Position numbers and translations under genes: made by a program
From: Thuidium tamariscinum
Lineage: Eukaryota; Streptophyta; Bryopsida; Hypnales; Thuidiaceae
NCBI GenBank assembly: GCA_947034885.2
Contig: OX344757.2
Span: forward strand, 1,426,001-1,490,000
Length of the DNA stretch: 64,000 nucleotides
Reading direction: 5' to 3'
Shown: positions 47,210 through 59,169 of the stretch, in pieces
Layout: each line of letters opens with the position of its first letter
Numbering within the stretch: the first letter of the stretch is position 1
The notes under the pieces: generated by a model
Told to the model about the DNA's origin: nothing
Seen by the model: the letters and a program-made list of their open reading frames with translations, nothing else
Databases searched by the model: none

Positions 47210-49066
47210 ACTTAGTCACTCAAATAATTAGCTTCATGAGAACTTGCATGAACAACTTGGTTCCATTCACTCTTTTAAGGTTTTAAACTAAGCCTAGAAA
47301 GGTGCAAAAAATTTCAGTGCATTTTCATCAAGAGGAATTGAATGCATACTACTCCCCTTCCTTCATGTTGGTTGGTTGATAGAAGGTCAAGTTTGTTTTT
47401 TCTAACTTGTGGGTTTGGGTTATCATAACTTATGCCATCAGAGAGGTTGAGTATAGGAAAGGGCTCAAAAATGGTGCAGACTTTTTGAACTGTCCAGTAG
47501 GAGGTTGTGAAATGGATACTAGATTGAGGGAAAATGAGCTCTTGATTACATTAGAGCATGGTCATAGTTGTTTTTTACTTTTTCAATGGATAGTTTAAGA
47601 TCCAAAATGGGTTCATTCCTAACTAAGTGGATAGTTGTCTACTAATTTTATTCAAAATAAGAATTGGTTAGTCCAACTACCTTCTTACAAATGTTAAAAA
47701 ATCTGAAATAATGATTGATTCAAGCATTCATTTCAGATTTAGAAAGGGTCGCATTTTGAAACCATCTCAATTACTTTTTACATGTTGCAATGTTAGTTTC
47801 TGAACAAAGCCATATTCTTTTCCAAACCAAGCATGTGTGGGTTTTCAAGGCCTACTCATCACAAACAGGGCCCTATGTTAGATTGTGTTTGAATAAGTAA
47901 TTCATAATTAATTCATAAATGCTCTGAAAATTATGAAACAACTTGTGTAAGATTCCTCATCTATTTCTCTTTGACCGAAAAATGAGCTAAAAATATTCCC
48001 ATCTAAGAAAATACATGAGAAAGGTGGACCCGCCCTTCCATGAGCCGTTTCTGAGCCTCCTCCCTTATCAGTAAGTTTTTCTCTTCTGGAAGCCAAAACT
48101 CCAAGCCTCTTGTGTTTTTTACTCTTGCCGCAGAGGAACTGATTTATACCTTGTTTCCTGTGATGAAATCTTCTTTCAACGATATCAACCGAAACTGCAG
48201 TATTAACCGAAATCCATACTACCTATCCCCCACCCACCAGCCAGCCTCTGTTGTCTGTTGTGGCAATGCCAGAATTTGCCAAAAAATTGAAAGAAACTTA
48301 CATAAGGTCATTTGCTCTAAAAGCGACTGCATTCTAAATGCGACCTCTATCTAGGAACCAATGACATGTTATTAGAAATATGTACTTCTGTCCATGATGA
48401 GTTAGGTAGGCTGAAGTGGTGGCTTTTAGAGCAGACTACCTTACTAAGCTTATGTCCCGTACCCAGCTCTTGTGATCTCATCATGTTGCATATTGCGCTT
48501 GCTTCCAAGGAAGTTCGATCGAGGCCAGTCGCAGGCCCAATGCTATCCTTTTGTGTGCACACGGAAAAGGCCCACACGAGGCGGGGCCTGACTGCCTGCT
48601 GGACCCATGGATGTCTGTAAGTGAAGGGAAGGACATGATTGTTGGGCAGAGTTGTAAACAAATGGAAATGGGGGAAAGCAGCTGCGGGAGCAGCCAAAGG
48701 CGGCCGCGGATACCGGATCGGATGGCCTTGTCAGGAACTCAACTAAATGAGAAGCCGGACGAGAGGGAGGAAGGAATTGTCAACAGCCCACCTTTGGGAG
48801 GACCCAAGGAAAGGCGTGCAGGCAGTCACGAGCAATTCCAAGACGGAAGCTCCTTCCGGGTGGGTACAAAGAAAGCATGGTACTTGCTTCACATCTGCCC
48901 AGGTTTCTTTATTGCGCTGCTTTGGAGCAGCGCAGAAAAAGGGGGCCCGGACCGACCGACGGACCGACGGAAGGATGGACACCCTTCCTTGACATCCATT
49001 GGGGACATAGAGGACTCATTGGGAAATAACCCCCCCCACACACACACATACACCACACTCTCTTAG
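47210..49066. other. Spacer and orphan GC-rich island
   Basis: 48.4-49.0 kb is GC-rich with a 171-codon plus-strand frame (48551-49066) that lacks a recognisable domain and runs through a tetranucleotide tract. No gene supported. Confidence 0.4.
48948..48972 (+). repeat. GACC/GACG tetranucleotide repeat
   Basis: 'GGACCGACCGACGGACCGAC' is a short tetranucleotide tract. It is followed downstream by a CA-rich run at about 49036-49050. Confidence 0.65.
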
Positions 49067-49270
49067 TGTTGTTGCAATAGTGTTTGGGTAGTTTCACAAT
49101 CCAAACTTGAAACCATATTGTTGTAAAACAAAAGCACTGCTGCAATAGATATGCTCATATCGGAATACAATGCTTTTGTTGAAACAACATTGTTGCAGTG
49201 TTGCCTCTCTATTGCAATAGTATAATTTTAGGGTTGGAGTGTGAACTCATTGAAACAATACTATTTTAAT
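49067..49270. mobile_element. Imperfect hairpin MITE
   Basis: The two halves are imperfect inverses around about 49160. 'ACAAAAGCACTGCTGCAATA' pairs loosely with 'CAATGCTTTTGTTG', and outer 'TTTCACAATCCAAAC' with 'TTGGAGTGTGAA'. No target duplication was resolved. Confidence 0.45.
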
Positions 49271-49484
49271 GGGGGGTACTTTCTTGATGGAATTTGCAAT
49301 ATGCAATTTGGGATGAAAATCTACCCATACATTCATCCAAAATGGGCACCTTCATTCACTAGCCTAGCGTCCTTTCAAAATTTGGTTGTAAAGTAGTAAT
49401 TTCATGAGCCAAGATCATTTGGTGGTATATTTTCACATCTTCTGACTTTGTATGTATGGAATTTTGGTTACGATGAGATGTAAT

Positions 49485-49760
49485 GCATTAGGGGAGATTT
49501 AAGGGCTCTAGGAGACCATAAGTTCCTACAATCCAAAAACACGGAAACTGACGCAAGAACGCAGTTTTGCAAGAATCCTATACGGTCGAGAGAGTGTCAC
49601 ATCATTAAATTTTATTTTTGAATTTTTTTGGATCTTTTTTTATATTTCATGACCAATTTTTTTTTGGTAAATGCTGGCCTGACAATGGCCAATAGTTCCT
49701 AGACCAGTTTTGGAAACAGTCCTAAAACGAACCTTTGGAGCCTCAAATCCCCCCTAATGT
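49485..49760 (+). mobile_element. MITE family A, copy 4 (best preserved)
   Basis: Left end 'GCATTAGGGGAGATTTAAGG'; right end 'CCTCAAATCCCCCCTAATGT', its near-perfect inverse. Inside are 'GGTCGAGAGAGTGTCAC', 'GGTAAATGCTGGCCTGACA' and 'CCTAAAACGAACC', all shared with copy 3. It is 276 bp and non-coding. Flanking bases show no convincing target duplication, so the superfamily is open. Confidence 0.75.
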
Positions 49761-49930
49761 ATATTGGCCAAGGGTTCAATGTAGTCTCTTACAAACTACT
49801 CAATGGAGTTTTCATGAGTGAGGTGTATTCTCATCTTGTCACACATTGGTGTAGATTGGGGGTGAATTTCATTTCTTTTCATTTTATGTGTTTGGATGTA
49901 ATAGTATCATTGCTTAGGCATTCACAAAGT

Positions 49931-49952
49931 TGTTGTTGTTGTTGTTGTTGTT
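49931..49952 (+). repeat. GTT microsatellite
   Basis: An uninterrupted run of seven GTT units. Frames crossing it give poly-Gln or poly-Cys and are artefacts. Confidence 0.85.
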
Positions 49953-51020
49953 TACACTTCTCAAATGTTGGCAAGATGTCTTTGAGCATGACACCTTGTT
50001 TATAAAGTGGTTGTCTAATGTCTAAATTTGAATGTTTCTGCCTATTCAAAGTGATTTTGGATGTACTTCCATTGATACAAATTCCAAGTTTATGTGCCAT
50101 TTAAAACAACAATGCTAGCATGTGAACCTTGAGGATATGTACAAGTAAATATCTTATAGCCATAAAAAAGTGTTTATTACATAAACACCTATATTATATT
50201 TATCTACAATATAGGACACCCTCTTAGATATCTTATAATCATAGAAGGTTTCCTTTAGATAGACATTTGTATAAATACCTATAACATAGGTGTATAAGTC
50301 CTCTATTCTCATGTGTTTATGATCCTTGGTTCACGTAATAGTGTCGCTCATTCAAAAGCTATAAATACATTTGGAAATCTAATATTAATACGAGTTTGAT
50401 TGAAGATGCTTTGATATTGTAACCTATTTGTAAGAATAGTCCAAACTTAATTTTAATAAAGTGATTATTTTTTTTGTTAGTTTAGATGAGTGTCACCTGA
50501 AGATGAAAAAATAATCCACAATGATGTTCAAAAATCAAATCTCTATCTTTGACTTGTCTTTATGAAATCCCAAAGTTTGTTTCAATTGTATATTGGCCTT
50601 CTTTGAAAGTTGACAAAATTCTAAGAACCCACTTTATCATCTAAACATCCACCAATTTAACCTTTGAACAACATTTTAGGTTTTTTTCAACACCCTAAAC
50701 CACAATTTTAGAATCTTTCTTGTATGGGCATCATATAGCTTGTTTAAATGTCCAATGAATGATGACTTCTACCCCTCTGCAACAGATAACTTCAAAGCCA
50801 CTATCCAAAAATTCTATGAATTTGCCAATGCAAAAATCACATTTTTAAAATTGTATTTTGAAATGCATAATTTGAAATTCATAATTTATAATTTAAAAAA
50901 TGAAATTTGAATTGCTCTCACCATTTCTCACACTTGCCTTTTACGTGAATTTTTCTTAAAAATTTATCCAATAATGACAAGATAGAAAACTCTTCATTTT
51001 GCCCACGATGGCATGTTTGA
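49953..51020. other. AT-rich spacer
   Basis: A weak inverted pair of 'ACACCTATATTATA' (about 50185) and 'TATAACATAGGTGT' (about 50289) suggests a worn MITE. No gene. Confidence 0.4.
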
Positions 51021-51258
51021 CACCAGGCCTTTTTTTCATATTTGAAGAAGTGCCACAGTGGCGATATAAAATGTTATAGTGGTGCTCCAAATTGCAACAG
51101 TCATCCACTTATTAGATGTATAGTAAGATTTTCATCCACAATTAGGCAATTTCATCTAATATTTATTTAAATTTCAAAGTTTTTAGGCATTTTTTGTAAT
51201 GATTTTTAGCTAGATTATTTTCTCTGGTGCCATCTGACACTAGAAAGCCCAAAAAAAG
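51021..51258 (+). repeat. Dispersed repeat family I, copy 1
   Basis: 'GAAGTGCCACAGTGGC', 'GGTGCTCCAAATTGCAAC', 'CACAATTAGGCAATTTCATC' and 'GACACTAGAAAGCCC' recur inverted at 58.74-59.0 kb. It is non-coding. Confidence 0.6.
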
Positions 51259-51335
51259 CCCTGTTGGACATTACCTTATCGGCCCTTGCTGAACCTGGAG
51301 TGAGTCTTGATGACTTCTTGCTTTCGGTAGTGCCA

Positions 51336-51462
51336 GTCAATCCTCAGACATCCATTTTTTTTTTACTTTTTATCTATTTACACAAATAAGGGGAGACATT
51401 CATTTTTTTAATGTTTTAATTTTAATTTTTTAAATTTCACAAGTAAAGGGAGACATCCCTTT
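51336..51462 (+). repeat. Two further poly-T plus 'ACAAATAAGGG' stubs
   Basis: Three words of the type 'AGACATCC' followed by T runs separate two units. These end 'TTACACAAATAAGGGG' and 'TTCACAAGTAAAGGG'. The layout matches repeated insertion of one short A-tailed sequence read on the opposite strand. Confidence 0.5.
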
Positions 51463-54395
51463 TTTTAAACAAACAATCCCGGTGAGTGAAGTTTCTCAGT
51501 GTTGGCCTTGAATGACGTTGACTTTACGAAGCATCGTCTTCCTCTTTTTTGCATTAACATACTGAATTATTTTGTTCCCAAAGTCAAAAGTGAGAGCCTG
51601 CGCAACCGTATCTTTGGTGCAAACTGAAATTGCAAGTTCGCAGAGACTCTGCAGTCCACCATCCTTCCAACCACTGACGATTGTCAGCCTTTTCTTTTTC
51701 TTTTCATGGGCTTTTCTCCATTTTCATTGCGGAGTATTTTTTCAAATGTTGATGTGAAACGTAACCATCAATTGAGTGCAAGAGAAAACAACGACCCGGG
51801 GTCAAATCCAGGACTCAGACAAGCCTGCCGTGGTGAGAGAAACCACAATTTTCTTCGGAGTTTGCTGCGTATGGTCACGAGCTTACTTGCAAGCTTTCCC
51901 ATTGAAGCTTCTTGGCTAAAAAATGTTTGTTCTTCAGCCAGAAGCGGAAGAATATTCCAAGGTTAAGCGAATCTGATGCCTGAGTTAAACTCAAATCACA
52001 TGCGTTTACTTCACTGATTCAGTAATCCGTGCAGCGGCAAAGCACCTCCGGTCAAAGGGAAGCGAAGTTGAGAAGGGATCAAGGGACCAGGAAAGGCAAA
52101 AGTGGGGGAGGACTTGACTTGCCGGCCGAGGACTGGCAGGCTGCTGACACTGGGTTTCAAAAATTTCAACCGAAGACTGAGTTTCTTTCGTTTGCCTGTG
52201 TCCCGGAAATGGAAGAAAAGAAAATTCAACCACAGAACTTCTATTCATGGTGACGTCGGAGGTTGTGACGATTGTGAAGCCGGGAGCAGGTGAAGGCTTC
52301 TGGAAGTCAATGGCAACTCGGTCTGTGGAAGAACTCACATTCACAATTCAAGTCATCCGTCAATCATTGTAACTTAGGTGAGTCAGTGTGCCTGCCAGAG
52401 CAGCATATGAAGTTCTGATTTCTTCTTCTGTTTTTTTCTGTTTTTTTAACACAAATAAAGGGATGCAGCATATGAAGTTCCACTGCTCCTCTCGTTCATG
52501 CCTGGGTCACACTGCCAATCACTCGGACTGGCACCAAAGCTGCCGGAAAAAATGTATTCTTGTCAACCAATTCCGGAGATGAGGTTTGTGTCCGTAACTT
52601 CAATTTGATTCTCCAGTTTGAACAACAGCGTCGAATGGGCACTGGCGAGGATGGACGGACTTACTGCTGTGCCAGTTCAAGAAATTGAGTGAAATTGAGT
52701 GAATACTTTAATTTGAAGACCCATTAACTGGAGAGTTGCAACAATGATCAGTACGTGATTCGGTACCGTGGTCCTTCAATCGGTTTTAATTTAAGGTTGA
52801 ATTGATCACACTGCCAATCAAGTTCAAGGGTTCGCTTCTCGACTTTGGAGGGTAGGGTTTAGCAACGTTTGCGTACCATTTGAAACAAATCGTGGCAACT
52901 TCTGTGGAAGACGCTTCAGCAAAGTTTTAGCAGCGTTTTGGAGAATCGGGGGGAAGGTGCTTCAGCAGAGTGCGTATTTTCAGCAAAAAAATGAAAATTG
53001 GGGAACTTACTTCAGTAAATAGTTACGCAGCATTCTTCACCAAACATGTTCCATTACGTTGTTCACGTAGCAAAGTTGAATGGATGTCAATTGCAGAATC
53101 AGGTTTTTGTGTTTCAAATCTCAAACACTGCTACAAACGTTGTTATGTGGGGTGAATTCTAGTAGTGATTGGCAGTCCGAGACGCAGGTAGCTAGAATGC
53201 ATGTATTTCTGTGAACTTAAGTAAAGAGATTCATGATGTGATTTCGCAATATTGCTCGCAAAATTCCTATGCAACTATAATTTGATCCTCCAGTTCAATC
53301 TAATTAGCGTTTAATATGCGAGGATGGGGGATCTTGCGGTTCAAATTAAAAAATTGATTACCTGTTTAGGGTATTGGAGGAGTCGATGGTGTACAGTGGG
53401 GTACCAATCAAAATCTACCAACATGTGTAGCTATGGAAAAAAACATTAGGCAGTGCCGCTAATCGTTGCAAATAATTTTTAGGATTTAAGCGATTGTCCA
53501 TCTTGTGAATCCCTTGTTTGATGACAAAAGATTAACTAAACAAAGATTGACCTCTCTGCATTAGCAAACTTTGCTCTTGCATTGCTGGAGCTTGAGATTC
53601 GAGCTCATTTTGCCAAAGAATCCCCGGCGTTTCTCTCAGTGGAGGTATGGATTGCTCTTGGGCCAAATTTGATAGTGTTTAGCATTTCTGTTGAAAGATT
53701 GCTGATCGTTGCAAATCATGTTTAGGGTTTCAGTGCTTGTTTGCTCGCAAATCCCTTGTTTGATGACAAAAGATTAATTGAACAAAGATCATGTCAAGGA
53801 TCTTCATTTTTATGTTGAATTCAAGAAGAATGTGCGGCGTGAAGTGGAGACTCTTGACGAATCAGTTTTGTCATGGCATGGATTGTAGGGTTTGGAATCT
53901 TCTTTTTGCGATTTTGGAAGGCTATTCATGCTGTTTGGGACTTGTAAATTGTAATGGCGAAGAACGTCAGTAGTAATGCTGTGCTTATGTGCCGCATTGT
54001 GCAACTGGAGAAATTATAAGGTTTGTTGTGGTATGCAAGTTCTTGTTGAGCTATTTTGAATTTCTCGATAAGCTGCTTTCTTCATCGGTTGTTCTGCGCT
54101 TTTTTAAAATTTTTATTCCACCTGATTTTACAAGGTTTTGATTCATGTGATTCAGTGAATGCAATCTTGTTGCAATTGTCCTGCTCATGCTGTTCGTATA
54201 ACAAAATAGTTCATGAGCTGAATTGGGGCTGCTAGTTTTCAAGTTCATGTGAGCTGTAATATTGTGAGCATACCATGCGTACTGCTCACTCGTATATTGG
54301 TGCGTGAGATTTGCTCGCCTCTGTCGATGGTAATGAAAAAGAAAATCTTCAGTTGCTTTTGTTGTCTTCAGAGAGGGATGAGCTGCAAAAAGATA
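51463..54395. other. Moderate-GC block without a recognised gene
   Basis: Base composition resembles the gene flanks more than the AT-rich repeats. Frames at 51706-51966 (+), 52006-52344 (-) and 54051-54452 (-) carry no domain. An unrecognised RNA gene or gene relic is possible. Confidence 0.4.
52400..52480 (-). mobile_element. Tiny retroposed insertion with 16-bp target duplication
   Basis: 'GCAGCATATGAAGTTC' occurs perfectly at 52400-52415 and 52465-52480. The 49 bp between is pyrimidine-rich and ends 'AACACAAATAAAGGGAT', so on the minus strand it is a short 5' stub with an A-rich tail. A long exact duplication plus an A tail is what LINE-driven insertion leaves. Confidence 0.6.
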
Positions 54396-54397
54396 TA

Positions 54398-54745
54398 AGG
54401 TAGAAGCACCCATTACAGCCAAAGTTAGCAGTTTCAGCATAGTTGGAGGCACCTTTTCCTATAAAGAATATTTTTGTAGTATTGGCAACTGAAAATCATG
54501 AATTTTCAAAAAAAAAATTAGAATTTTTGGACAAGGCATCTAATTTCTGTGAATTTTCAAAGTAGGACTTAGTAGAGCACCTAAATCTGCACTCCTAGTA
54601 AATCTGCCTGGATTCTCACACCAAAATCTAAAATAATCAGAGCCTACCAACCACAACTAAAGTTTCAAGGTACTAGTGGGGACACTTTGTAGGAAACTCT
54701 AATGCCAAACTATGGATACACTGAAAATAATGGGTGCTTTTACCT
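54398..54745 (+). mobile_element. MITE family E, copy 5 (uninterrupted)
   Basis: Left end 'AGGTAGAAGCACCCATTA'; right end 'TAATGGGTGCTTTTACCT'. The flanking TA (54396-54397 and 54746-54747) is a 2-bp duplication. It is 348 bp and non-coding. It is the best reference for the empty site of copy 4. Confidence 0.8.
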
Positions 54746-54821
54746 TAAGCTTACAGACAATGTGCTTGAGCAAGCAGGAGTTGCCGGCAGCATAGATATC
54801 AGTACTCGTGTGTAAGCTCGC

Positions 54822-55704
54822 AGATTGATGCCCTAAAAGCTTCATTTTTGGTTATTTTTTTAGTAAAAATTAAAATTCATAGTTTTACATGATAATGTAT
54901 TGAAAATCATTGGTGATAGAATTTCAAAATTCAATTGTATAATTATGTAGGAAACATCCTTAAGCACATCTTTTATGTTTTAAAAAACAACTAAGTAACA
55001 AAAATAATAATCTATATAGAGTTCAATGCTAGAGTGTTGCATGTCAAAGTCTTGTGATTTATGTGTGTAGAGAGTTTTGAATCATTCTATCTCGATTGAT
55101 GAGATAAAAGCCATGAGGAGTTTTAGTTTGCAAGCAAATATGGATTCTGTACTTTGGAACAAACTTGAAAATCCTTTATTTATCTCAATTTTCAATATTT
55201 TTTGAATAAATTAAAATCATAGGATGTAGATTGTTTATTATAACATTACAACAATTAGAATTGATGTTTTTCAATTTTATAACTATAGTCTTAATGATTT
55301 AGTATTTTGAATCATTGTCTACTTTTTTCTACTAACTATTTTTTTTAATATAATTTACAATTCCAAATGATCTCAAAATTTCCAAGCATGTAGACAATTT
55401 GCCCTAAAAAATGAATCCAAAGAAGCACCAACAATTAGAGCATTTTTTCATACATATGTGACCTTGTGAAGTTCTACTACTTTGTTTTTTGCAAAGCCAT
55501 AAATAAGATTTTTGTCAATTTAAACACTAGTATCTTGCAATCTACATGATGAAAATTTCTAAATTTTTTTTTATATTTTTTCAAACCAACATATTACAAA
55601 ATCCTAAGTTTACATGTGTCCTTTTAAGAAAATTTTACTTATACTAGAAATGGCAGTTTTGAACATTTTTAGTGAAGACATGGTCAAAGAATTTTTGGGA
55701 TTAA
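54822..55704 (-). mobile_element. Family C element, copy 8 (one border eroded)
   Basis: On the minus strand it reads 'AATGATTCAAAATACTAAA', then 'GTTATAATAAACAATCTAC' and 'TTCAAAAAATATTGAAAATT', the order seen in copy 1. The right border has TTAA (55701-55704). The left border 'GATGCCCTAAAAG' appears mutated. Confidence 0.55.
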
Positions 55705-56773
55705 AGGTAGCTTTGTTCATTAGGAACAATAGCAAAAAATTCATTCAAATTTTTTCTAAAATTAAATATGTATTTTGAAATCTTACAATTATATCTTAAG
55801 TAAATTTGTATTTTCAAAAAATATGTTCATTTGAGAAGTAAAATGTATTGTTTCTTACAAATATTATTTTCTAGGTCTTGTAGGAAATTGAAGGAAGAAT
55901 TTAGATTTTGTTGGCATATCATTTTTAGGACATCAAAATAATAAACTAAAACTTTTCTCCTCTCTTCTTTAACAATGATAATTAGTTGAATTTTTTTGAG
56001 TTTGAATGTTAAAGATACTAAAATTGCAATTCTAGTAACGCCCTTTGAGCCAAATCTTGGTTTATAAATTAACAACCAAGATATTGTGAAGAAAGATGAA
56101 TGAAGCTATGTGTCTTTTGAAGTTCTATAAATTTAAAGTTGTATGACTATTTTGAGTTTTAATGGTTAAGAAATTTCTTTGAGGGTATTTTCATCTAGTA
56201 TTGTTAGATAGCAAAATGTCTGTAAATCTACATGTTGGTCAACATCACCAACCAACTTCAACTTTTTTGAAATTCTAAGGAACAAACCTTTCAAATTTGA
56301 ATTTCGAAATTTGTCTAATGCATTATAAATGACAATAATGGGCTTTGAAGAATCCAATTGTCCATCACATTACCAAACTTGAAAGGACCCCTCAAATATC
56401 CAAACTCAAAACAGTTGTAGCATTCATCGTCTATGGCTAATAGCTTTAACTGGTTATTGTTGAAAAAGACATTGACATAGTGACTTTAGAGTGGATAGTT
56501 ACTCACAAGGGGTTTTCCAAATAAACATATTAATTATTTAATATTATACACGTGTCACTTTCTGGTAGGCTATCAAAGTTTTCAAAAATGGCTACCCTCG
56601 TCTTGCTACAGTGACCCTCCGTCTACCACTGCACTACTCTACCTACAACATGAAACTGACGGAGCTATCTTCTGTAGACAACCTATAAACTGTACACATA
56701 TAGTCACCATAGATAGTGAGGAACCATGTCAAAAACAATGAAAACCATACATGATTTATAGAAAGGGATACAT
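55705..56773. other. AT-rich spacer, nothing recognised
   Basis: Only short frames; no domain or defined repeat. Confidence 0.5.
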
Positions 56774-57516
56774 GGGTGAATGCAAGAAAGACTTGTACTA
56801 TATGGCGTCACACTTTGAGTGACGGAGTTGTCATGAGCTATAACTTTTGAAGAATTAACTCTTTGAACTTGAAATTTTTATCAAAGATGACTGATTTGAT
56901 AGTTATCAAAACCCTTATTTTTCAGAAATTTTCAAAAATCATTTTATATTTAAATTCTAATTTCTCTAATTTGTCATACTTTGTGGTTTAAGGGTTTTTA
57001 GTATTGGGGAGTACTTTAAATTAATAATTTAGAGCTCAGATTTCTAGGGTCTATTTCTACACTAAGTAGGCATGTTTCCACTGAAGGAAATTTAAAAAAT
57101 CATTATTTTCTTTCCTCTACATGTGTGCTAACAGGCCTCCCTTGCACGCACATTTTTGAACAATCAAGATAGTTTTCGGATCATGATTTTGGTAAAATAC
57201 CTTTACCATAAAGTCTTCCCAAATGGAAAATTTTTATTTTTAAGAAAAATTACTTTCCCTGTTTTTTACAAATTAAAATGTGAAAATATAGTGAAAGTTA
57301 CAATTTTCACGAAATTCAGCACTTTTCTAGTTTTCCTACTTAGAGAATTTTTCTATGCTTTCCTTCCTAAAGTATCTTCTTCTTAAAGGTATATACATCA
57401 AACATATTTTTCACTTTAAAAAAAATTGATTTACTATTTATACAGTACTCCCAAAGAAAAAAGTGAGTATTGTGCAAAACGCTACACTTTGCCGCAAGTC
57501 TTTCTTGCAATGACCC
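56774..57516 (+). mobile_element. Family D TIR element, copy 3
   Basis: Left end 'GGGTGAATGCAAGAAAGACT'; right end 'AGTCTTTCTTGCAATGACCC'. It is flanked by the exact 4-bp duplication ACAT (56770-56773 and 57517-57520). It is 743 bp and shares interior words such as 'CCTACTTAGAGA' with copy 1. It is non-coding. Confidence 0.85.
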
Positions 57517-57520
57517 ACAT

Positions 57521-58743
57521 TGGTTGTAAAAATTATATACATATTTCAAAAGGGATACAGTACCTAGTTTTCTATTGAATGTGAAACTTTTAAATTCAAT
57601 CTAAAACCCTAATTTCTTCAACAACTTCGTCTTCAATCTCATGTCTCATTCTCCTTAGTTGTCCCTTCACGCTCCTATATTGTCTACAAATGACAAAGAA
57701 AGCATTATAAATACAAAAACAAGTGAATAAAAAAGCATTAACAACAACAATAACGAAGACAATCAAATAATAATAATACAACCATCATAAAATGTCAACA
57801 TTCAAAATTTCAAACATACTCTAATACTAAATTCCTTATTCAAAATTCAGAAGAACTTCATTCTACCACAATTCAATTGAAAGAATCAACATGCTTACAA
57901 ATCAAGATACAAATTGCCAAACCCTAAATCTTCTAATTTACCTCCAAATACTACACACAGTGATGCAAATTGCTTAACATGACATTGTAGTGCAAAATCT
58001 TTTTCTACATGCATCAAGTTGGTTTTCTAATTTTGAAAATGATATCAAAATTACTGAATTTCAAGCAAATACAAAACACTAGGTAGTTGGCTCTTCCAAA
58101 AGAATATAATAGCTAACAACTTAGTGAAACACTTAAGGTCCTATGTTTCATTGTTGGCCTACTTTTTGTATTTTGGTTTGCTTCGTCTCCTTCCATAAAG
58201 AGCTTAGTGTTGTTGGCTTATTGCACAATAAGAAAAAATAAAAAATCATAGGTCTTAGCATGTTGCATTAAAATAGCTTTCAAAAATTAAAAACTTCATA
58301 TAGTACTTGCAAATATTGCTTGTTCAGAGGATCATTGCCATGACATTTGAACTCTCTTTAATGATTACAAAGAATAACATATTCATCACTCAAATGTACT
58401 CCACATTTAGTAGCAAGAACAACAATAATTAAAGCAAGAGCAATGATCATGTACTAATAGGGAAGAAAGATGTTAAAAAAGATTTGAATGATCAAGTAAT
58501 GTTAAGGAAAGAATGTGCATCCTTTGAACATTAAATCGTATATTTGTAAAACCTTTGATTAGTATCCTCCCACCCAAATCTTTTCATTGGTAAGAGGGCC
58601 CCATGCACCGTAGATGGTAACCATCAGTGGACACCAAAATCTTTTCATACTTGCGAGGAGGGGGGGAGAAAAGACATAGTTTGTAAACACCATAGATAGT
58701 GACCAAAGGATCTCTACAGACATTTTGAAATTGACTAAAGGAC
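57521..58743. other. AT-rich spacer, nothing recognised
   Basis: A 61-codon minus-strand frame (57596-57781) is hydrophobic at the start and basic/acidic at the end, but it is too short and AT-driven to call. Confidence 0.45.
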
Positions 58744-59001
58744 CATGGGTTTTTTTTGGCTTTCTAGTGCCAAATTGTACTAGAAAAAAATAATCTGGCT
58801 AAAAACATCCAAAAATACCAAAAAACTTAGATGAAATCGCCAGACAACTTTGAAATTCAAAAAAATATTAGATGAAATCGCCTAATTGTGAATGAAAATG
58901 ATTTTATACATCCAATAAGAAGATGAATGTTGTAATTTGGAGCATTATTATAATATTTTATATTGCCACTATGGCACTTCTTCCAAAATGAAAAAAACCC
59001 A
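58744..59001 (-). repeat. Dispersed repeat family I, copy 2
   Basis: 'GGCTTTCTAGTGCC', 'GATGAAATCGCCTAATTGTG', 'GTAATTTGGAGCATTAT' and 'TTGCCACTATGGCACTTC' are the inverse of copy 1. It ends about 170 bp before the leader block of the EBS/SHL-like gene. Confidence 0.6.
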
Positions 59002-59169
59002 CCCTGAAGAGGACTATTCACAATGGTCCCACCTTTATGATCATCATCACCGTTTTTAAGGGCCAATCAACATTCTAACATTCTAACGTCACCATTTTTC
59101 AATATACATTGATAAGTTAGTTGATTAAGGATTTGGTGTGACACTTGGGAGGATGACCTAACGTTGTCT

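Noticed and set aside
48551-49066. 171-codon plus-strand frame
   Set aside because: It crosses a tetranucleotide tract and a CA-rich run, has no domain, and overlaps long frames in other phases, as expected from GC-rich composition.
54051-54452. 133-codon minus-strand frame with a hydrophobic N-terminus
   Set aside because: No recognisable domain or conserved motif, and it runs into the family E element at 54398. Not supported as a secreted protein.
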